Source of the DNA: Bacteroidaceae bacterium | GTDB lineage: Bacteria > Bacteroidota > Bacteroidia > Bacteroidales > Bacteroidaceae | Assembly (NCBI GenBank): GCA_024698925.1 | Contig: JAILQO010000027.1 | Coordinates: forward strand, 1 to 64,000 | Length of the DNA stretch: 64,000 bases | Reading direction: 5' to 3' | Part shown: in pieces, positions 8,618 to 21,081 of the stretch | Numbering within the stretch: the first letter of the stretch is position 1 | How the letters are laid out: each line of letters starts with the position of its first letter | Notes under the pieces: model-generated | Seen by the model: the letters and a program-made list of their open reading frames with translations, nothing else | What the model was told of the DNA's origin: nothing | Databases searched by the model: none | Program-made: the position numbers and the translations under genes

Positions 8618-9298
8618 CTATTTCTTTTTCAGCAAATCGGGGCGGAGGCGTTGGGTGCGCTCCATGGACTGCTGCAACTCCCATTCTTTGATCTTGGCCT
8701 CGTGGCCGGAAAGGAGGATTTCAGGCACCTTCCAGCCCTTGTAGTCGGCTGGTCGCGTATAGACGGGCGCTGCGAGCAGGTTGTCCTGGAAGCTGTCCGA
8801 GAGCGCGCTTTGCTCGTCGCCGATCACGCCTGGCACAATGCGCACGATGGCGTCGGCCATCACGGCAGCAGCCAGCTCGCCTCCCGTCAGGACGTAGTCT
8901 CCGATACTTACTTCCTTGGTAATCAAGTGCTCACGGATGCGGTAGTCGATGCCTTTGTAGTGGCCGCATAGGATGATGATATTCTCGCATAGCGACAGCT
9001 CGTTGGCCATCGGCTGGTCAAACTGCTCGCCATCGGGTGTCGTGAAGATAATCTGGTCATAGTGGCGCTCGGCGGTGAGGGCGCTGATGCAGCGGTCAAT
9101 GGGCTCGCACTGCATCACCATACCCGCAAAGCCGCCAAAGGGATAGTCGTCGATGCGGCGGTCCTTGCGCACAGCGTAATCGCGCAGGTTGTGGAGATGG
9201 ATTTCTACGAGCCCTTTCTTCTGGGCACGTCCGAGGATGCTCTCTTGCAGGAAGCCCTCGATGAGCTGGGGAATGACGGTGATGATGTCGATGCGCAT
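8618..9298 (-). CDS. trmD: tRNA (guanine-N1)-methyltransferase
   Basis: A 226-aa SPOUT methyltransferase that makes m1G37 in tRNAs reading CNN codons, preventing +1 frameshifts. The start is set at '[13 protein letters not shown]', three codons inside the ORF, because the family starts there and the upstream ATG would overlap the helicase stop. The AdoMet-binding trefoil knot is visible in '[15 protein letters not shown]' and '[16 protein letters not shown]', with the catalytic region '[14 protein letters not shown]'. The rimM/rpsP neighbours typical in other phyla are absent; here it follows a SNF2 helicase with a 2-bp gap. Confidence 0.95.
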   Translation of the reverse strand: MRIDIITVIPQLIEGFLQESILGRAQKKGLVEIHLHNLRDYAVRKDRRIDDYPFGGFAGMVMQCEPIDRCISALTAERHYDQIIFTTPDGEQFDQPMANELSLCENIIILCGHYKGIDYRIREHLITKEVSIGDYVLTGGELAAAVMADAIVRIVPGVIGDEQSALSDSFQDNLLAAPVYTRPADYKGWKVPEILLSGHEAKIKEWELQQSMERTQRLRPDLLKKK

Positions 9299-9300
9299 AG

Positions 9301-12300
9301 TTACCATTGATTAGACAGCATTTCGAGCATGTCTTTTGCTGTGAGTTTATAGTTCTGGTCAGCACCTTCGAGGATGCTGTCTGAGAGGGCGCGCTTGCTC
9401 TCGTGGAGACGCATGATCTTCTCCTCGATGGTGTGGTGGCTGACGAGGTGATAGACGGTGACGGCCTGCTTCTGCCCGATGCGGTAGGCGCGGTCTGTGG
9501 CCTGCTGCTCAATCGCTGGGTTCCACCACGGATCGAGGTGGATGACGTAGTTGGCTGCCGTGAGGTTCAAGCCTACGCCGCCGGCCTTGAGGCTGATGAG
9601 GAAGATGGGACGCTTGCCTTTCTGGAAGTCGTTGACCAGCTGCTCACGCTGCTTGATGGGGGTGGTTCCGTCCAGATAGAGGAAGGGCAGGTGTGCCTCC
9701 TTCAACGCTCGAGAAACGATGGAAAGGAATGATGTGAACTGACTGAAAACAAGTACGCTATGACCGCCTTCAACAATGTTCTGAACGAGTTCCATGAACG
9801 CGTTGACCTTGGAGGAGCCATCGACCCATGTGGTGTCAATCAGCTCTGGCGTGCAGGCTGTACGGCGCAGGCGCGAGAGTTCTGCCAGCGCGCTGACGGT
9901 GAGCTGGTCGCCCTCTTCCTTGAAGCGCTGTTCGGCCTCTCGGCGGATGACCTCGTAGAACGCCATTTCGTCATCGGTGAGCTCCACGTCGATGGTAATT
10001 TCTGTCTTCTCGGGCAGTTCCTTGGCCACCGCTTGCTTGGTGCGGCGCAGCATGAACGGCGCTACGAGGGTCTGCAGTTGCTGTTGGCGATCCGTGTCCT
10101 GTAGGTTCTCGATGGGGATGATGAATTTCTGATTGAACTGCTCGTAGCTGCTGAGCAGACCCGGGTTGACGAACTGGAAGAGGTTCCAGAGCTCGCCCAG
10201 ATGGTTCTGCACGGGCGTACCTGTCAGAATGATGCGATAGTCGGCTTGCAGCTGCATGCAGACAGCGCTCGTCTTGGTGCCGCGATTCTTGATATTATGT
10301 GCTTCGTCGAGGACGGCTGTCTTCCATTGCTTCTTCGTGATCAGGTCTTGCGAGGGCATGAGCAGGCCATAGGTGGTAATAATCACGTCGCCAGGCCCTG
10401 CTTCCTCTACGACGCGACGGCGGTCAAAGAATTCGCTGAGGTTATAGACGTTCAGCGAGGGGGAAAAGCGCTGCAGCTCGTTGCGCCAGTTGGGCGTTAC
10501 GCTGGCTGGTGCTACGACCAGCGCAGGTCCTTCTGCGGCGTGTGCCAGCAGGAAGGCGATTGTCTGTACCGTCTTACCCAGGCCCATATCGTCCGCCAGG
10601 CAGGCGCCTGCGCCCCACGCCGCCAGACGCATCATCCATTGGAAACCTTCCAGCTGATAGGGGCGGAGGGTGGCCTGTAGCGTAGCTGGCACTTCCGGCT
10701 GTAGGGCGTCGGCTTGCTTGATGCGCTCTGTGAGATCCTCGAATTCCTGCGCGTGGTGGATGTTGATCTCGCCGTTCACCAGTTCTGCCAGTACTCCTGT
10801 CTGAAGCGCCGAGATAGCGGGCTTGTTGCTCTCCAGTGTGGTCAGGCTCTCAAAGGCGTCGAGCTGTTTGCGCAGCTTCTCGGAGAGCCACAGATAGTCG
10901 CCGTTCTGCAACTGTACGTAGCCGCCGTGACTGCTGGCCAGCGCCTGCAGCAGCTGTTGGGCTGTGAGCAGGGAGTTGTCGTCGAGGCGTACGTCGCCTT
11001 CCACTTCGAACCAGCGTCCGCGTTGCTGCAGCGAGATGTTCCAGTCGCCTTTCTTGGCCGAGTGCATCCTCAGGCGTTCGCCATCGGGCCACTCTACGGC
11101 GCTGATCTCTGGATGGCTGCTGACGAAGGCCAGAAGCTCCAGCACCTGCTGCGTGGAGAGGTGTGCGCTGAGGTTCTCCGTGAATTCGATATCGTGCGTG
11201 TGACAATATTGTAATAAGGTGGAGAGGTTGCGTCCCTCGCTGTCCATGTCGCGCTCGATGCGGACGCGTCCCGATGTCTCGTTCTGGTCAATGATGACGC
11301 GGTCGCCCTGAGCCGGTGTGAGTGCGATGCTGCCGCCGATGAGGGGGCGCACCAGCACGTAGGCGTCGAAGAGCGTTTGCGCTGTGGGGTCGGGGGTGAG
11401 ACGTATGAGGATGTTCGATTGTGCCTCCAGCGTGTCCAGCTCCTTCTCCTTGGGGATGAGGTCGCTGTGCACGTCTGTGACATTGGCGATGAGCGGCAAC
11501 AGCTTGGCCAGCTTCTCCTCCGCTTCAGGGGGGAAATCCGTCACGGATAGCAGCTCCTGCAGGATGGCCCGCTCGTGGTCCGACATCGGGAAGAAGATGT
11601 AGTGCATCGCCGTGTCGCGGTGATAGACGTTATTCTGCGAGAGCAGGTCCTGGAAGGCGACGTTGGACTGCAGGTGGAAGCCTCCTTTCTCTGTGCGCTC
11701 AACGATGACGTAGGGCTTCTGCTCCTCGATGGTGACGCGGCGGAAGGGCGACTGCTCGCCCGTGAAGACACGGTCTGAGCCTATCAGATGCGGCAGGATG
11801 ATTCCTACCGTGAGGCGTTGAGCTCCGAGGAATCGCACGTCGGCCACGACGGCCTGGTCCGTGCGGTCCATGAAGGGTTCTGTGCCTCCGATGAAGCGGT
11901 TCCAGGGTAATTGCTTGCCGCTGCCCCAGCGCCCGTCCTTCAGGCGGTTCTGTTCGCGCAGCTCTACGCTCTCGCCGTCGCTCATGATGATGTACATGAC
12001 GCGATGCTCGTCCTCGTCGGCCTTGTCCTTCTGCTGGATTTCGGTGTCGATGAGTCGGTCCAGCATCAGCTCCCACGGATCCTTGGCCTTGGCCAGCTTG
12101 GATACGGGTTTGCTGCCGAAGGCGTTGTCCAGCAGCTTCTTCTCGTACTTTTCCAGTTTGATATATGAGGCGGCCTCGTGGCGCAGGAATGCCGAGCGCG
12201 GCTGGAAATCGTTCTCCGTCAGCGGCATACCGATCAGGTTGGCCGCCATCAGGGTGGTGAGGCGTTGCTGCAGGATGAACTCGCGGTCCTGCACATTCTC

Positions 12301-13308
12301 TGGATTCAACAGTTCCTTAAGCAGGTCCATATCTACGCGCTGCAGCGGGTTGGCCAGCGTGTCGGCCAGCAGCGCCGCCGCACCTACGCGATGAAGGTTC
12401 CCCTCGCGGGCGTTGTCGGCAAAAGCCTTGAGGCGCTGGCGCATGTCGGTGGGCTTGCTTGTCCACAGGGCGATGACCCAGTAGAAGGCGGCGATGCCGT
12501 CGGTGATGAAGCCGTCCGGATTATTCTGTCTGGCGGCTTTGCCGCCCATCGCTTCTGTGAATGCCTTCATGGCCAGGTCGCTCTTACCCTGCGACATCGC
12601 ATGGACTGCTTTCAGCAGGTAGTCCGAGGGCGTGAGTCGGATGCCCTTCGGCGGCGTGTACTGTCCCTGACAGACGTATTGATAGTAGCCTACGAGCGCC
12701 TTCATCTCGCGCACGTCGGAATCGTTGGGGTCGAACTTGCGGAGTCCCAGCTGTCGCTGGATGGTCTCCTCGGGGTCGATATTGTCTTCCTTCATCCATT
12801 TGCGCAGGAGCGCTGATAGGAAACCGATGAAATCCACGTCGCGAATCATCGTCATCAGCGGCTCGTAGCGGCGCTCATCGACCAGACTGATCAGGTAGGG
12901 TGGGATAGCGCTGTCCAGCACAACGGGTAAGGGTCGCTTGCCAGCGTGGCAACGGCGCACTAACTGTTGCAACTCGTCAAAGGCACGATAGCGCGTGAGG
13001 GGCCACGAGTCGAACTCCTCGAACCACTCGGGGTGGTTGTCCAGCCCAAAGCGCATCACCTCGCCGTACATGCGCGGACGGATGAACTCGCGCTGCGGCG
13101 CAAAGTGGGTTGCGGCCTCGTGCACGACGATACCTTCTTTAATCAACTCATTGGTCAGCAACGGCAACTCGCCCAGCATGCAGGCGCCGTGCACGCTCAA
13201 CTGGGTGCGATCGTCGTCCGAGAGGTTCTGGCCGACGTAAGCGTACAGGCATGCCAGCTTCTGGAGTGCCGGCTTGAATGTCATCAGATATTGTTGGATG
13301 ATAGTCAT
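9301..13308 (-). CDS. SNF2-family DEAD/DEAH-box helicase-like ATPase
   Basis: A 1335-aa protein. The first 850 or so residues have no motif I can name; they look mostly helical with beta segments. The C-terminal third is a complete Swi2/Snf2 motor: '[20 protein letters not shown]', Walker A D-M-G-L-G-K-T near residue 905, the D-E-A-H box near 1000, '[20 protein letters not shown]', and the helicase C part with '[20 protein letters not shown]' and '[13 protein letters not shown]'. Such proteins are ATP-driven double-strand DNA translocases that remodel nucleoprotein complexes; bacterial members are often linked to RNA polymerase recycling or repair. This chromosomal type with a long N-terminus is common in Bacteroidales. 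Probably first gene of an operon with trmD. Confidence 0.9.
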   Translation of the reverse strand: MTIIQQYLMTFKPALQKLACLYAYVGQNLSDDDRTQLSVHGACMLGELPLLTNELIKEGIVVHEAATHFAPQREFIRPRMYGEVMRFGLDNHPEWFEEFDSWPLTRYRAFDELQQLVRRCHAGKRPLPVVLDSAIPPYLISLVDERRYEPLMTMIRDVDFIGFLSALLRKWMKEDNIDPEETIQRQLGLRKFDPNDSDVREMKALVGYYQYVCQGQYTPPKGIRLTPSDYLLKAVHAMSQGKSDLAMKAFTEAMGGKAARQNNPDGFITDGIAAFYWVIALWTSKPTDMRQRLKAFADNAREGNLHRVGAAALLADTLANPLQRVDMDLLKELLNPENVQDREFILQQRLTTLMAANLIGMPLTENDFQPRSAFLRHEAASYIKLEKYEKKLLDNAFGSKPVSKLAKAKDPWELMLDRLIDTEIQQKDKADEDEHRVMYIIMSDGESVELREQNRLKDGRWGSGKQLPWNRFIGGTEPFMDRTDQAVVADVRFLGAQRLTVGIILPHLIGSDRVFTGEQSPFRRVTIEEQKPYVIVERTEKGGFHLQSNVAFQDLLSQNNVYHRDTAMHYIFFPMSDHERAILQELLSVTDFPPEAEEKLAKLLPLIANVTDVHSDLIPKEKELDTLEAQSNILIRLTPDPTAQTLFDAYVLVRPLIGGSIALTPAQGDRVIIDQNETSGRVRIERDMDSEGRNLSTLLQYCHTHDIEFTENLSAHLSTQQVLELLAFVSSHPEISAVEWPDGERLRMHSAKKGDWNISLQQRGRWFEVEGDVRLDDNSLLTAQQLLQALASSHGGYVQLQNGDYLWLSEKLRKQLDAFESLTTLESNKPAISALQTGVLAELVNGEINIHHAQEFEDLTERIKQADALQPEVPATLQATLRPYQLEGFQWMMRLAAWGAGACLADDMGLGKTVQTIAFLLAHAAEGPALVVAPASVTPNWRNELQRFSPSLNVYNLSEFFDRRRVVEEAGPGDVIITTYGLLMPSQDLITKKQWKTAVLDEAHNIKNRGTKTSAVCMQLQADYRIILTGTPVQNHLGELWNLFQFVNPGLLSSYEQFNQKFIIPIENLQDTDRQQQLQTLVAPFMLRRTKQAVAKELPEKTEITIDVELTDDEMAFYEVIRREAEQRFKEEGDQLTVSALAELSRLRRTACTPELIDTTWVDGSSKVNAFMELVQNIVEGGHSVLVFSQFTSFLSIVSRALKEAHLPFLYLDGTTPIKQREQLVNDFQKGKRPIFLISLKAGGVGLNLTAANYVIHLDPWWNPAIEQQATDRAYRIGQKQAVTVYHLVSHHTIEEKIMRLHESKRALSDSILEGADQNYKLTAKDMLEMLSNQW

Positions 13309-13364
13309 AGTGTTACAGGTCGTCTGCCGCAGCGGTCAAATGGTACGGACAGACATCGACGGCA

Positions 13365-13372
13365 CAAAGGTA
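13365..13372 (-). promoter_or_regulatory. Promoter -7 box (TACCTTTG) of the SNF2-trmD operon
   Basis: CAAAGGTA on the plus strand reads TACCTTTG on the minus strand, about 57 bp before the helicase start. It diverges from the ligA promoter in the same 168-bp gap. Confidence 0.6.
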
Positions 13373-13428
13373 CGGCTTTCTTTTCATATACGCAAGTCCT
13401 GCGGCGGCATTTTTTTTTGCTTTGTTGA

Positions 13429-15504
<2,076 letters not shown>

Positions 15505-15526
15505 AAACATCAATAACTAACGAATT

Positions 15527-17980
15527 ATGAAAACTACACCTGATCACTTCATGCTGTTTCGCACGGCTGGTCGTCGCATAGCCGAGGCCGCTATGTGTTT
15601 GTTCGTGGCATCGTTCGTTGCCTGTTCCGTCGATAACGTCTCGGACGAGGTGGCGACTCCCACTACTCCCACACCTTCTATCAACCCTGAGGACTACCAG
15701 AATGTGCCCACATCGGGCGCCACGCTGGAAAAGGGTGACATCACCATCACCTTCCCCGAGAACACCTTCTCTGCTGAAACGAAGATTGCCATCAGCGATG
15801 TGAAGGCGGGCGAGGTGGCTGGCGAGGATGAAGTGTCCAACTTCTACAAGCTGACCGTTCCGCCTCAGATTGACAAGCAGCTCACCTTGAGTATCGAATC
15901 CGATGAGGCAGGCCCGGGCGTCAACATCATTGCCCATGTGCCATGCTATCATATATCTGAGGACATCCTTGATTATCAGGACATCATCCTGGAATCGGAA
16001 TACGCCAACGGCAAGTACACGTTCCAACTGCCGGCAACCGACAACCACGACGCTGAAGCGGGCGAGCAGCTCTCTATCAGCCTCGGTCTTGCCAAGGTGG
16101 ACTATCTGGGCCAGGGCGGTGCGGCGACGGTGAAAGGTACTCGCGGCACGGATATTTTTGAAGACAAATTTACCGAAGGCAATGTATCGTGGCATTTCGT
16201 TTTCGGCTGGCGCCAGAGAGCTGCGCTGGCAGACAGACTTGATGCCAACTGGGAGGCCATCAACGAGTGCATCCGCGATGCTATCAAGAAGCTGCATGAC
16301 CTGGGCCTGAAGGTCACCGATCGCGATGTCACCTTCTCATTTGCCAAAATGGAAGAATATGGAACATTCAGTCAAAGTGCATATTGCAACGAATGGAGCT
16401 CCATCCAGGTAGGTGACCACATACTGGATGATTTTGCCAACTCAAGGGATAATTTCCGCAGCACCATCATTCATGAGCTGATGCACATGTATCAGGCTGA
16501 TTATGACCCGCGCAGCGCATTCCGTAAAGCTGACAAACTTGGTGCCATCACAGAAGCTACAGGCGGAAAATTAATTGACGGCCTTTCCATACACGACGGC
16601 AGCGAGCGTCTGTTGCTCTACGAGTCGGGCGCTGTTTGGGCAGAGCAGTTCATGATTGGTAAATTCAATTATTCCTATGCCCAGAATTATGTCGGCAATG
16701 CCATCAAGGGATTCTATGACATCGGCTCGATCTACACCTCGGGTACAACGCACAAAGCATATGAATCTCATGGCTACGGCATGTCGATACTCATGGAGTA
16801 CATTACCAAAAAGCTGACCAAATACAACCTCGACGACAAATCCATCGTGAAGCTCTACGAGATATGGCACAATTCGAATGGATGGTCACGCGACTGCATC
16901 AAGCAGCTCACACGCGAGGCCGGTCACGACATATTCTCGAACTACGATGATTTCATCCTGTCAGTGCTCAAGGGCGAGGTTTCTAATGGCATCAACATTT
17001 CGGGAATAGGTGGAGCCGGCAGCGGAGGTAAGATCACTGACGCGACCACCACCCGGCAGACTACGGGCCAGAGTTTCGTCCATGGAGGCCAGGTGGACCG
17101 TTTCAGCTTTGAAGTTTCAGACAACACGCCGCTTGACAACAAGCAACTGGTCATCAGTCAGCTCGAAGAGGGCTGCCGCACCTATGTTATCATACCAGAA
17201 ACAGATGAAACAGGTGAGAAGATATTTATAGAATATGGTTTCAGGGCAACGAAGGACGAACCAATCATCATCCCTTGCAAGGATCTGGTGCAGAAGTTCC
17301 ACATGTCTGAAAGACATAATACCCAATTCGTGTTCTTTACCGTTACCACAAACCGCGATAACAAAAAGACTTTGCCCTATAAGGTCCAGGTGGAACTGAA
17401 AGACAGCCCGAACCTCGCCCCCGTGACGCTGAAACGTGCAAGCGTAGAAATGAGCATCATGTGTGACGTCGTCACAGGCGGAAGCTTCCCGTCGGAGGGG
17501 CAGGATAAAAGGACAGTCAAAGTCGGCGGCACCAGCGAAGAAGGTACGCTGACGTCGTCCTACGTTGACGGAACCACCCTGCATGTAGAGTATTATAAAG
17601 AAGAGAAGCACGGGCAGTCGAAGGAGACAATCACCTTCGATGTCGTTAACTTCCCCGACATAGCCAATACCACTATCAAGAATGTCGTCGTGCGCTGCCA
17701 TTCGGAGAAGGACCCTGAAATCGACGAAGAATACAATGATTATCTAGGCGACAGCGAATATGTCTATGACCTTGAGGCCAAGTTCGAACCGCTCACCTAT
17801 AACAAGGCGTCATCTTCAGAGAAGCTTGCCGTCTTCTATGGCTATGAGCAGAAGGGCTTAACGATAACCTCGTATTCGTCCTCTTTACATTATGTTTATT
17901 ATGGTAGCACAGGCGGGGATACCCGTACTTGGAAGGCCAACGCCAACAACAACGCCTGGATATATCTCGAGTGGGAGTAG
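15527..17980 (+). CDS. Putative lipoprotein with HExxH metallopeptidase-like motif
   Basis: An 817-aa protein. The N-terminus has a hydrophobic stretch ending in a lipobox-like 'VASFVAC', so Cys33 is probably lipidated. A beta-rich, ZU5-like segment follows ('GATLEKGDITITFPENTFSA'). Near residue 322 'STIIHELMHMYQAD' gives an H-E-x-x-H zinc motif, and a further acidic helix follows, as in gluzincin-like peptidases. The C-terminal 300 residues look like beta-sandwich domains. It lies 22 bp after ligA on the same strand, but a functional link is unlikely. Probably a surface or periplasmic peptidase; family not identified with certainty. Confidence 0.75.
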   Translation: MKTTPDHFMLFRTAGRRIAEAAMCLFVASFVACSVDNVSDEVATPTTPTPSINPEDYQNVPTSGATLEKGDITITFPENTFSAETKIAISDVKAGEVAGEDEVSNFYKLTVPPQIDKQLTLSIESDEAGPGVNIIAHVPCYHISEDILDYQDIILESEYANGKYTFQLPATDNHDAEAGEQLSISLGLAKVDYLGQGGAATVKGTRGTDIFEDKFTEGNVSWHFVFGWRQRAALADRLDANWEAINECIRDAIKKLHDLGLKVTDRDVTFSFAKMEEYGTFSQSAYCNEWSSIQVGDHILDDFANSRDNFRSTIIHELMHMYQADYDPRSAFRKADKLGAITEATGGKLIDGLSIHDGSERLLLYESGAVWAEQFMIGKFNYSYAQNYVGNAIKGFYDIGSIYTSGTTHKAYESHGYGMSILMEYITKKLTKYNLDDKSIVKLYEIWHNSNGWSRDCIKQLTREAGHDIFSNYDDFILSVLKGEVSNGINISGIGGAGSGGKITDATTTRQTTGQSFVHGGQVDRFSFEVSDNTPLDNKQLVISQLEEGCRTYVIIPETDETGEKIFIEYGFRATKDEPIIIPCKDLVQKFHMSERHNTQFVFFTVTTNRDNKKTLPYKVQVELKDSPNLAPVTLKRASVEMSIMCDVVTGGSFPSEGQDKRTVKVGGTSEEGTLTSSYVDGTTLHVEYYKEEKHGQSKETITFDVVNFPDIANTTIKNVVVRCHSEKDPEIDEEYNDYLGDSEYVYDLEAKFEPLTYNKASSSEKLAVFYGYEQKGLTITSYSSSLHYVYYGSTGGDTRTWKANANNNAWIYLEWE

Positions 17981-17982
17981 TA

Positions 17983-18056
17983 AAAAATCCCACAACTGGT
18001 GGCAGATGTGGGAAAGATATTAAGAAGAATTAGTAAATCAATCGTCACGCATCATT
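17983..18056 (+). repeat. Intergenic hairpin element, copy 1
   Basis: A 7-bp stem TCCCACA (17988-17994) / TGTGGGA (18007-18013) encloses a mismatch and a second stem CTG/CAG with a 4-nt loop. It is followed by AAGATATTAAGAAGAATTAG. A near-identical element is at 51966-52040, with the differing stem bases changed on both sides. Here it follows the lipoprotein gene directly. Confidence 0.7.
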
Positions 18057-18094
18057 AGATGATCGTGCATGGGACAAGGACCATTTATCTAATG
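18053..18094. repeat. Inverted repeat CATTAGAT...ATCTAATG
   Basis: Perfect 8-bp arms at 18053-18060 and 18087-18094 enclose 26 bases. It lies between the hairpin element and the sulfatase remnant, in a 446-bp stretch without intact genes. It could act as a terminator-like hairpin or be a mobile-element end. Confidence 0.5.
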
Positions 18095-18113
18095 TAAAAT
18101 GGACAATGGAAAT

Positions 18114-18233
18114 GTCCTGCCTGCCCATATCGTCGGCCAGGAAGAAGATGATGTTGGGACGGTCGGTGGACTGCGCCATTGCCGTCGCAGCCGTGAACAA
18201 GGGGAGGGAACTCCTGAAAAACTTTCTGAACAT
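18114..18233 (-). pseudogene. Sulfatase N-terminal remnant
   Basis: The first 40 codons of the 62-aa ORF read 'MFRKFFRSSLPLFTAATAMA' then 'QSTDRPNIIFFLADDMGRQD', which is a signal peptide plus the first beta strand and paired metal-binding Asp of an arylsulfatase. The frame then runs into repeat-like sequence containing TGGACAATGG and stops. Everything after the first metal-binding motif is missing, so this is a decayed fragment. Confidence 0.8.
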
Positions 18234-18401
18234 AAATGAGTATTATTTATAAGGTCTTTTGACGGCGCGAAGAAAAAAAAATTTGAAGCGTTGTGCAGAT
18301 AGGCTTGAATATTTTGTTTTCGGGATGTGAAAAAAGATTATTTTCGTATTGTAGTGTGCTAAAAACTCTATCGTGGTGGCCCATTTCTCCTACATTTTCC
18401 T

Positions 18402-18409
18402 TATCTTTG
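18402..18409 (+). promoter_or_regulatory. Promoter -7 box (TATCTTTG) of the outer-membrane protein gene
   Basis: TATCTTTG lies 19 bp before the start codon at 18428, similar in placement to the ligA box. The upstream stretch 18234-18401 holds nothing else I can name. Confidence 0.6.
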
Positions 18410-18427
18410 CAAGCAAATTGAAAATGC

Positions 18428-20962
18428 ATGCCGGCGCATAGGTTCTTCTCACTGAAATGGCTTTGGATAGCGGTGCTCCTCATGGGCTTCGCGCGGCCTG
18501 CTGCGGCCAGAGGCGAAAGCGATTCGCTGCTGGTGGTGGCGGACAGCATCCTGCTGCGGGAACTGACGGTCACGGCGCTGCAACCGGTATCCATGCGTGG
18601 CGATACGCTGGTCTATGACCTCCGCGCCTTCCCCGTGCCGGAGGGCTCCCGACTGGGCGAGCTGCTGCGGCGACTGCCGGGCGTAGATGTGGGCGCTGAC
18701 GGTGCCGTCCGTGCGCAGGGCATCCCCGTCACTTACCTGTTGCTGAACGGCCGCGAGTTCTTCTCGGCCAACCGCTCGGTGGTGCTGGAGAATCTGCCTG
18801 CCGATGCGCTGCTGGACGTCAAGGTCTATGAGCGCGTGGTGGAGAATGACGAGGATATGGGGCTCCGAGCACGTACGGAGCGTGTCATGGACCTGACGAC
18901 GCTACCCGGTAAGGAGAAGGGATGGCTCACGGACCTGACAGGGGCCGCCGGCTACCGCGACCGCTACTCTGGAAACGCCAGCGCCAGCCATTTTGATGAG
19001 GTGTGGCAGAATATGATTTCCGTGTCCTCGGACAACTTGCCGCAGGATTTCGGTATCGGCGAATCGTTCTACGAGAAGGTGGATCGCCAACAGCAGGACG
19101 GCGACGCCCGCCACCATACGCTCAGCATCATGACGAGCCGCAAGAAGGGCGCCTGGGAGACTACCGGATCGGCCTATTATACCGCTTCCCGCAATACGCG
19201 TGGCATAGAAAGTCTGACGGAGAACCTGCTGTCCACGGGTCAGCTCTATTCACGAACCTCCACCGACGGTGAGGACAGAACCCACAACGTGACGGGTAAT
19301 TTCCACTTCGAGCGGCGCGATTCCATGACGACGGTCACCATCGATCCGCAATTGATGTACACGAAGGGCAATTCCCATACGGACTACATCTCGGCAACCT
19401 CCAACCGCCCGCTGCAGGACGTGCTGGAATGGACAACGGGTACGGCATCGCCCTTCTTGCTGAACCGCCAGAGAGTGCATAGCATCAGCAACCAGCAGGC
19501 CTGGAACGCCTCGGTCAATGCCCATCTGCGGCGCCGCCTGAGCCGTCATGGACGTGCTTTCACGATTGATGCGGCATGGGAACTCAACGATGTCTCCACG
19601 TTCCAGTCCACGGCCTCGGCAACGGACTATTTCCGCCGTGACCAGTATGACAGCCAGCTACGCTACTCCGACGCTCCCGACCGCGACGAGCAGGTGCGCG
19701 TCAGAATGGCGTGGATAGAACCTTTGGGACGTTACCTGAAACTGAAAGCGGAGTGGGGGATGTCCAACCGTCATGAGAATTTCCGTCAGCCCGTCTTCAC
19801 GGAAGGTGCTATGCATCCTATCGACTCGCTGTCAAAGGATGCTACCTACGATTTCCTGAACCGTGATGCACGCCTGATGCTGCAATGGATGCCGTCGGAC
19901 AAGATGGTGCTCAGCATCGGTGGACTCTATAATCCCGTCAGGACACGTACCCGCTACATCTGCAACACCTTGAATATCGACACGCTGCGCTATGTGGATA
20001 ACTGGGCACCAGAGCTGAATTTCTACTACCGCTCGGACAACGGATGGAATGCCAGCCTCAAATATACGGGTATGAGCCGCCAGCCGGGACTGCTGGATCT
20101 GCTGCCTATCGTGGACGATACCGACCCGCTGCACCTGCGCAAGGGTAATCCGGGCCTGAAACCGTCCTTCGTACACCAACTCTCAGGTACCTATTTCTGG
20201 TTCGATGCCGATACGCAAACCCAGCTGAACCTGCAGGTGCAGGGTCAGGTGGAGCAGAATGCCATTACCGATGTGGTGGAGATTGATGCAACGGACGGTG
20301 TGCGTCGCACCTCTGTAGATAATGTCGATGGCTGTCGGCAGATAGCCGCTACGTGGACGGCGGCCTCAGGCTTCGAGCCGGAGTCCAAGTGGTTCTTTGA
20401 TTTCCAAGGCGATGTGAACATGACCCGTCGCGTGGGCTTGCAGGAACGTCACCTCATGGAGACGGCCTTTGCCGCTGATCAGGTACAGGAGATGACATTT
20501 ACCACGAATCAGTCGCTCATCCGACAGTATGTGGCCCTGCAGTGGCAGCCAGGCATCTTCTCCGTGAAACCTTATGGATTCTTTACCTATAACGGACTGC
20601 GGGCTCAGGACATCAACGTGACGCCGGCGGATCTGTGGCTCGTGGGCGTAGGACTCGTGGGGCGACTGGAGACGAATAACGGCTGGAGCATTGCCGTAGA
20701 CGCATCGCGGCAGAGTAGGCGAGGATACGTCGAGGCAGTGGACAATGACGACGAATGGCTCATAGACTTGGAAATGGCCTATGCTTTCCTGAAAGGTCGT
20801 GCGGCAGAGGTGCGTCTGCAGGCCTGCGACCTGTTGCGCCAGCGCAATCTCTCACGCAGCGTCACCTCCGCCACAACGCGTATTGAAGCCTCCTATCCGC
20901 ACAGTGTCACGCATTATCTGCTCCTCAGTTTCACCTATCGCTTCACACTTATGGGAAAATAA
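18428..20962 (+). CDS. TonB-receptor-like outer-membrane beta-barrel protein
   Basis: An 844-aa protein with signal peptide '[20 protein letters not shown]' ending near PAAARG. Residues of about 40-150 look like a plug domain ('[20 protein letters not shown]', '[20 protein letters not shown]', '[20 protein letters not shown]'). The remainder has alternating polar/aromatic strands and ends '[15 protein letters not shown]', a typical barrel C-terminus. It lacks the N-terminal carboxypeptidase-regulatory domain and has no SusD partner, so it belongs to the solitary outer-membrane beta-barrel group rather than SusC. Cargo unknown. A promoter box precedes it and no operon partner is visible. Confidence 0.83.
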   Translation: MPAHRFFSLKWLWIAVLLMGFARPAAARGESDSLLVVADSILLRELTVTALQPVSMRGDTLVYDLRAFPVPEGSRLGELLRRLPGVDVGADGAVRAQGIPVTYLLLNGREFFSANRSVVLENLPADALLDVKVYERVVENDEDMGLRARTERVMDLTTLPGKEKGWLTDLTGAAGYRDRYSGNASASHFDEVWQNMISVSSDNLPQDFGIGESFYEKVDRQQQDGDARHHTLSIMTSRKKGAWETTGSAYYTASRNTRGIESLTENLLSTGQLYSRTSTDGEDRTHNVTGNFHFERRDSMTTVTIDPQLMYTKGNSHTDYISATSNRPLQDVLEWTTGTASPFLLNRQRVHSISNQQAWNASVNAHLRRRLSRHGRAFTIDAAWELNDVSTFQSTASATDYFRRDQYDSQLRYSDAPDRDEQVRVRMAWIEPLGRYLKLKAEWGMSNRHENFRQPVFTEGAMHPIDSLSKDATYDFLNRDARLMLQWMPSDKMVLSIGGLYNPVRTRTRYICNTLNIDTLRYVDNWAPELNFYYRSDNGWNASLKYTGMSRQPGLLDLLPIVDDTDPLHLRKGNPGLKPSFVHQLSGTYFWFDADTQTQLNLQVQGQVEQNAITDVVEIDATDGVRRTSVDNVDGCRQIAATWTAASGFEPESKWFFDFQGDVNMTRRVGLQERHLMETAFAADQVQEMTFTTNQSLIRQYVALQWQPGIFSVKPYGFFTYNGLRAQDINVTPADLWLVGVGLVGRLETNNGWSIAVDASRQSRRGYVEAVDNDDEWLIDLEMAYAFLKGRAAEVRLQACDLLRQRNLSRSVTSATTRIEASYPHSVTHYLLLSFTYRFTLMGK

Positions 20963-20998
20963 ATCGTTCCAGAGCACACGTTTTTCAGCCGAAATTCG

Positions 20999-21006
20999 TA
21001 CCTTTG
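20999..21006 (+). promoter_or_regulatory. Promoter -7 box (TACCTTTG) of the phosphofructokinase gene
   Basis: TACCTTTG lies 76 bp before the chosen start at 21082. The upstream in-frame start at 21004 lies inside this box and is rejected. Confidence 0.6.
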
Positions 21007-21081
21007 TGCCCGAATTCAGACAACGAACTTCAACAACATTCAAATTATATAGTATTCATCACAAACTTAAACATTTGTTTT

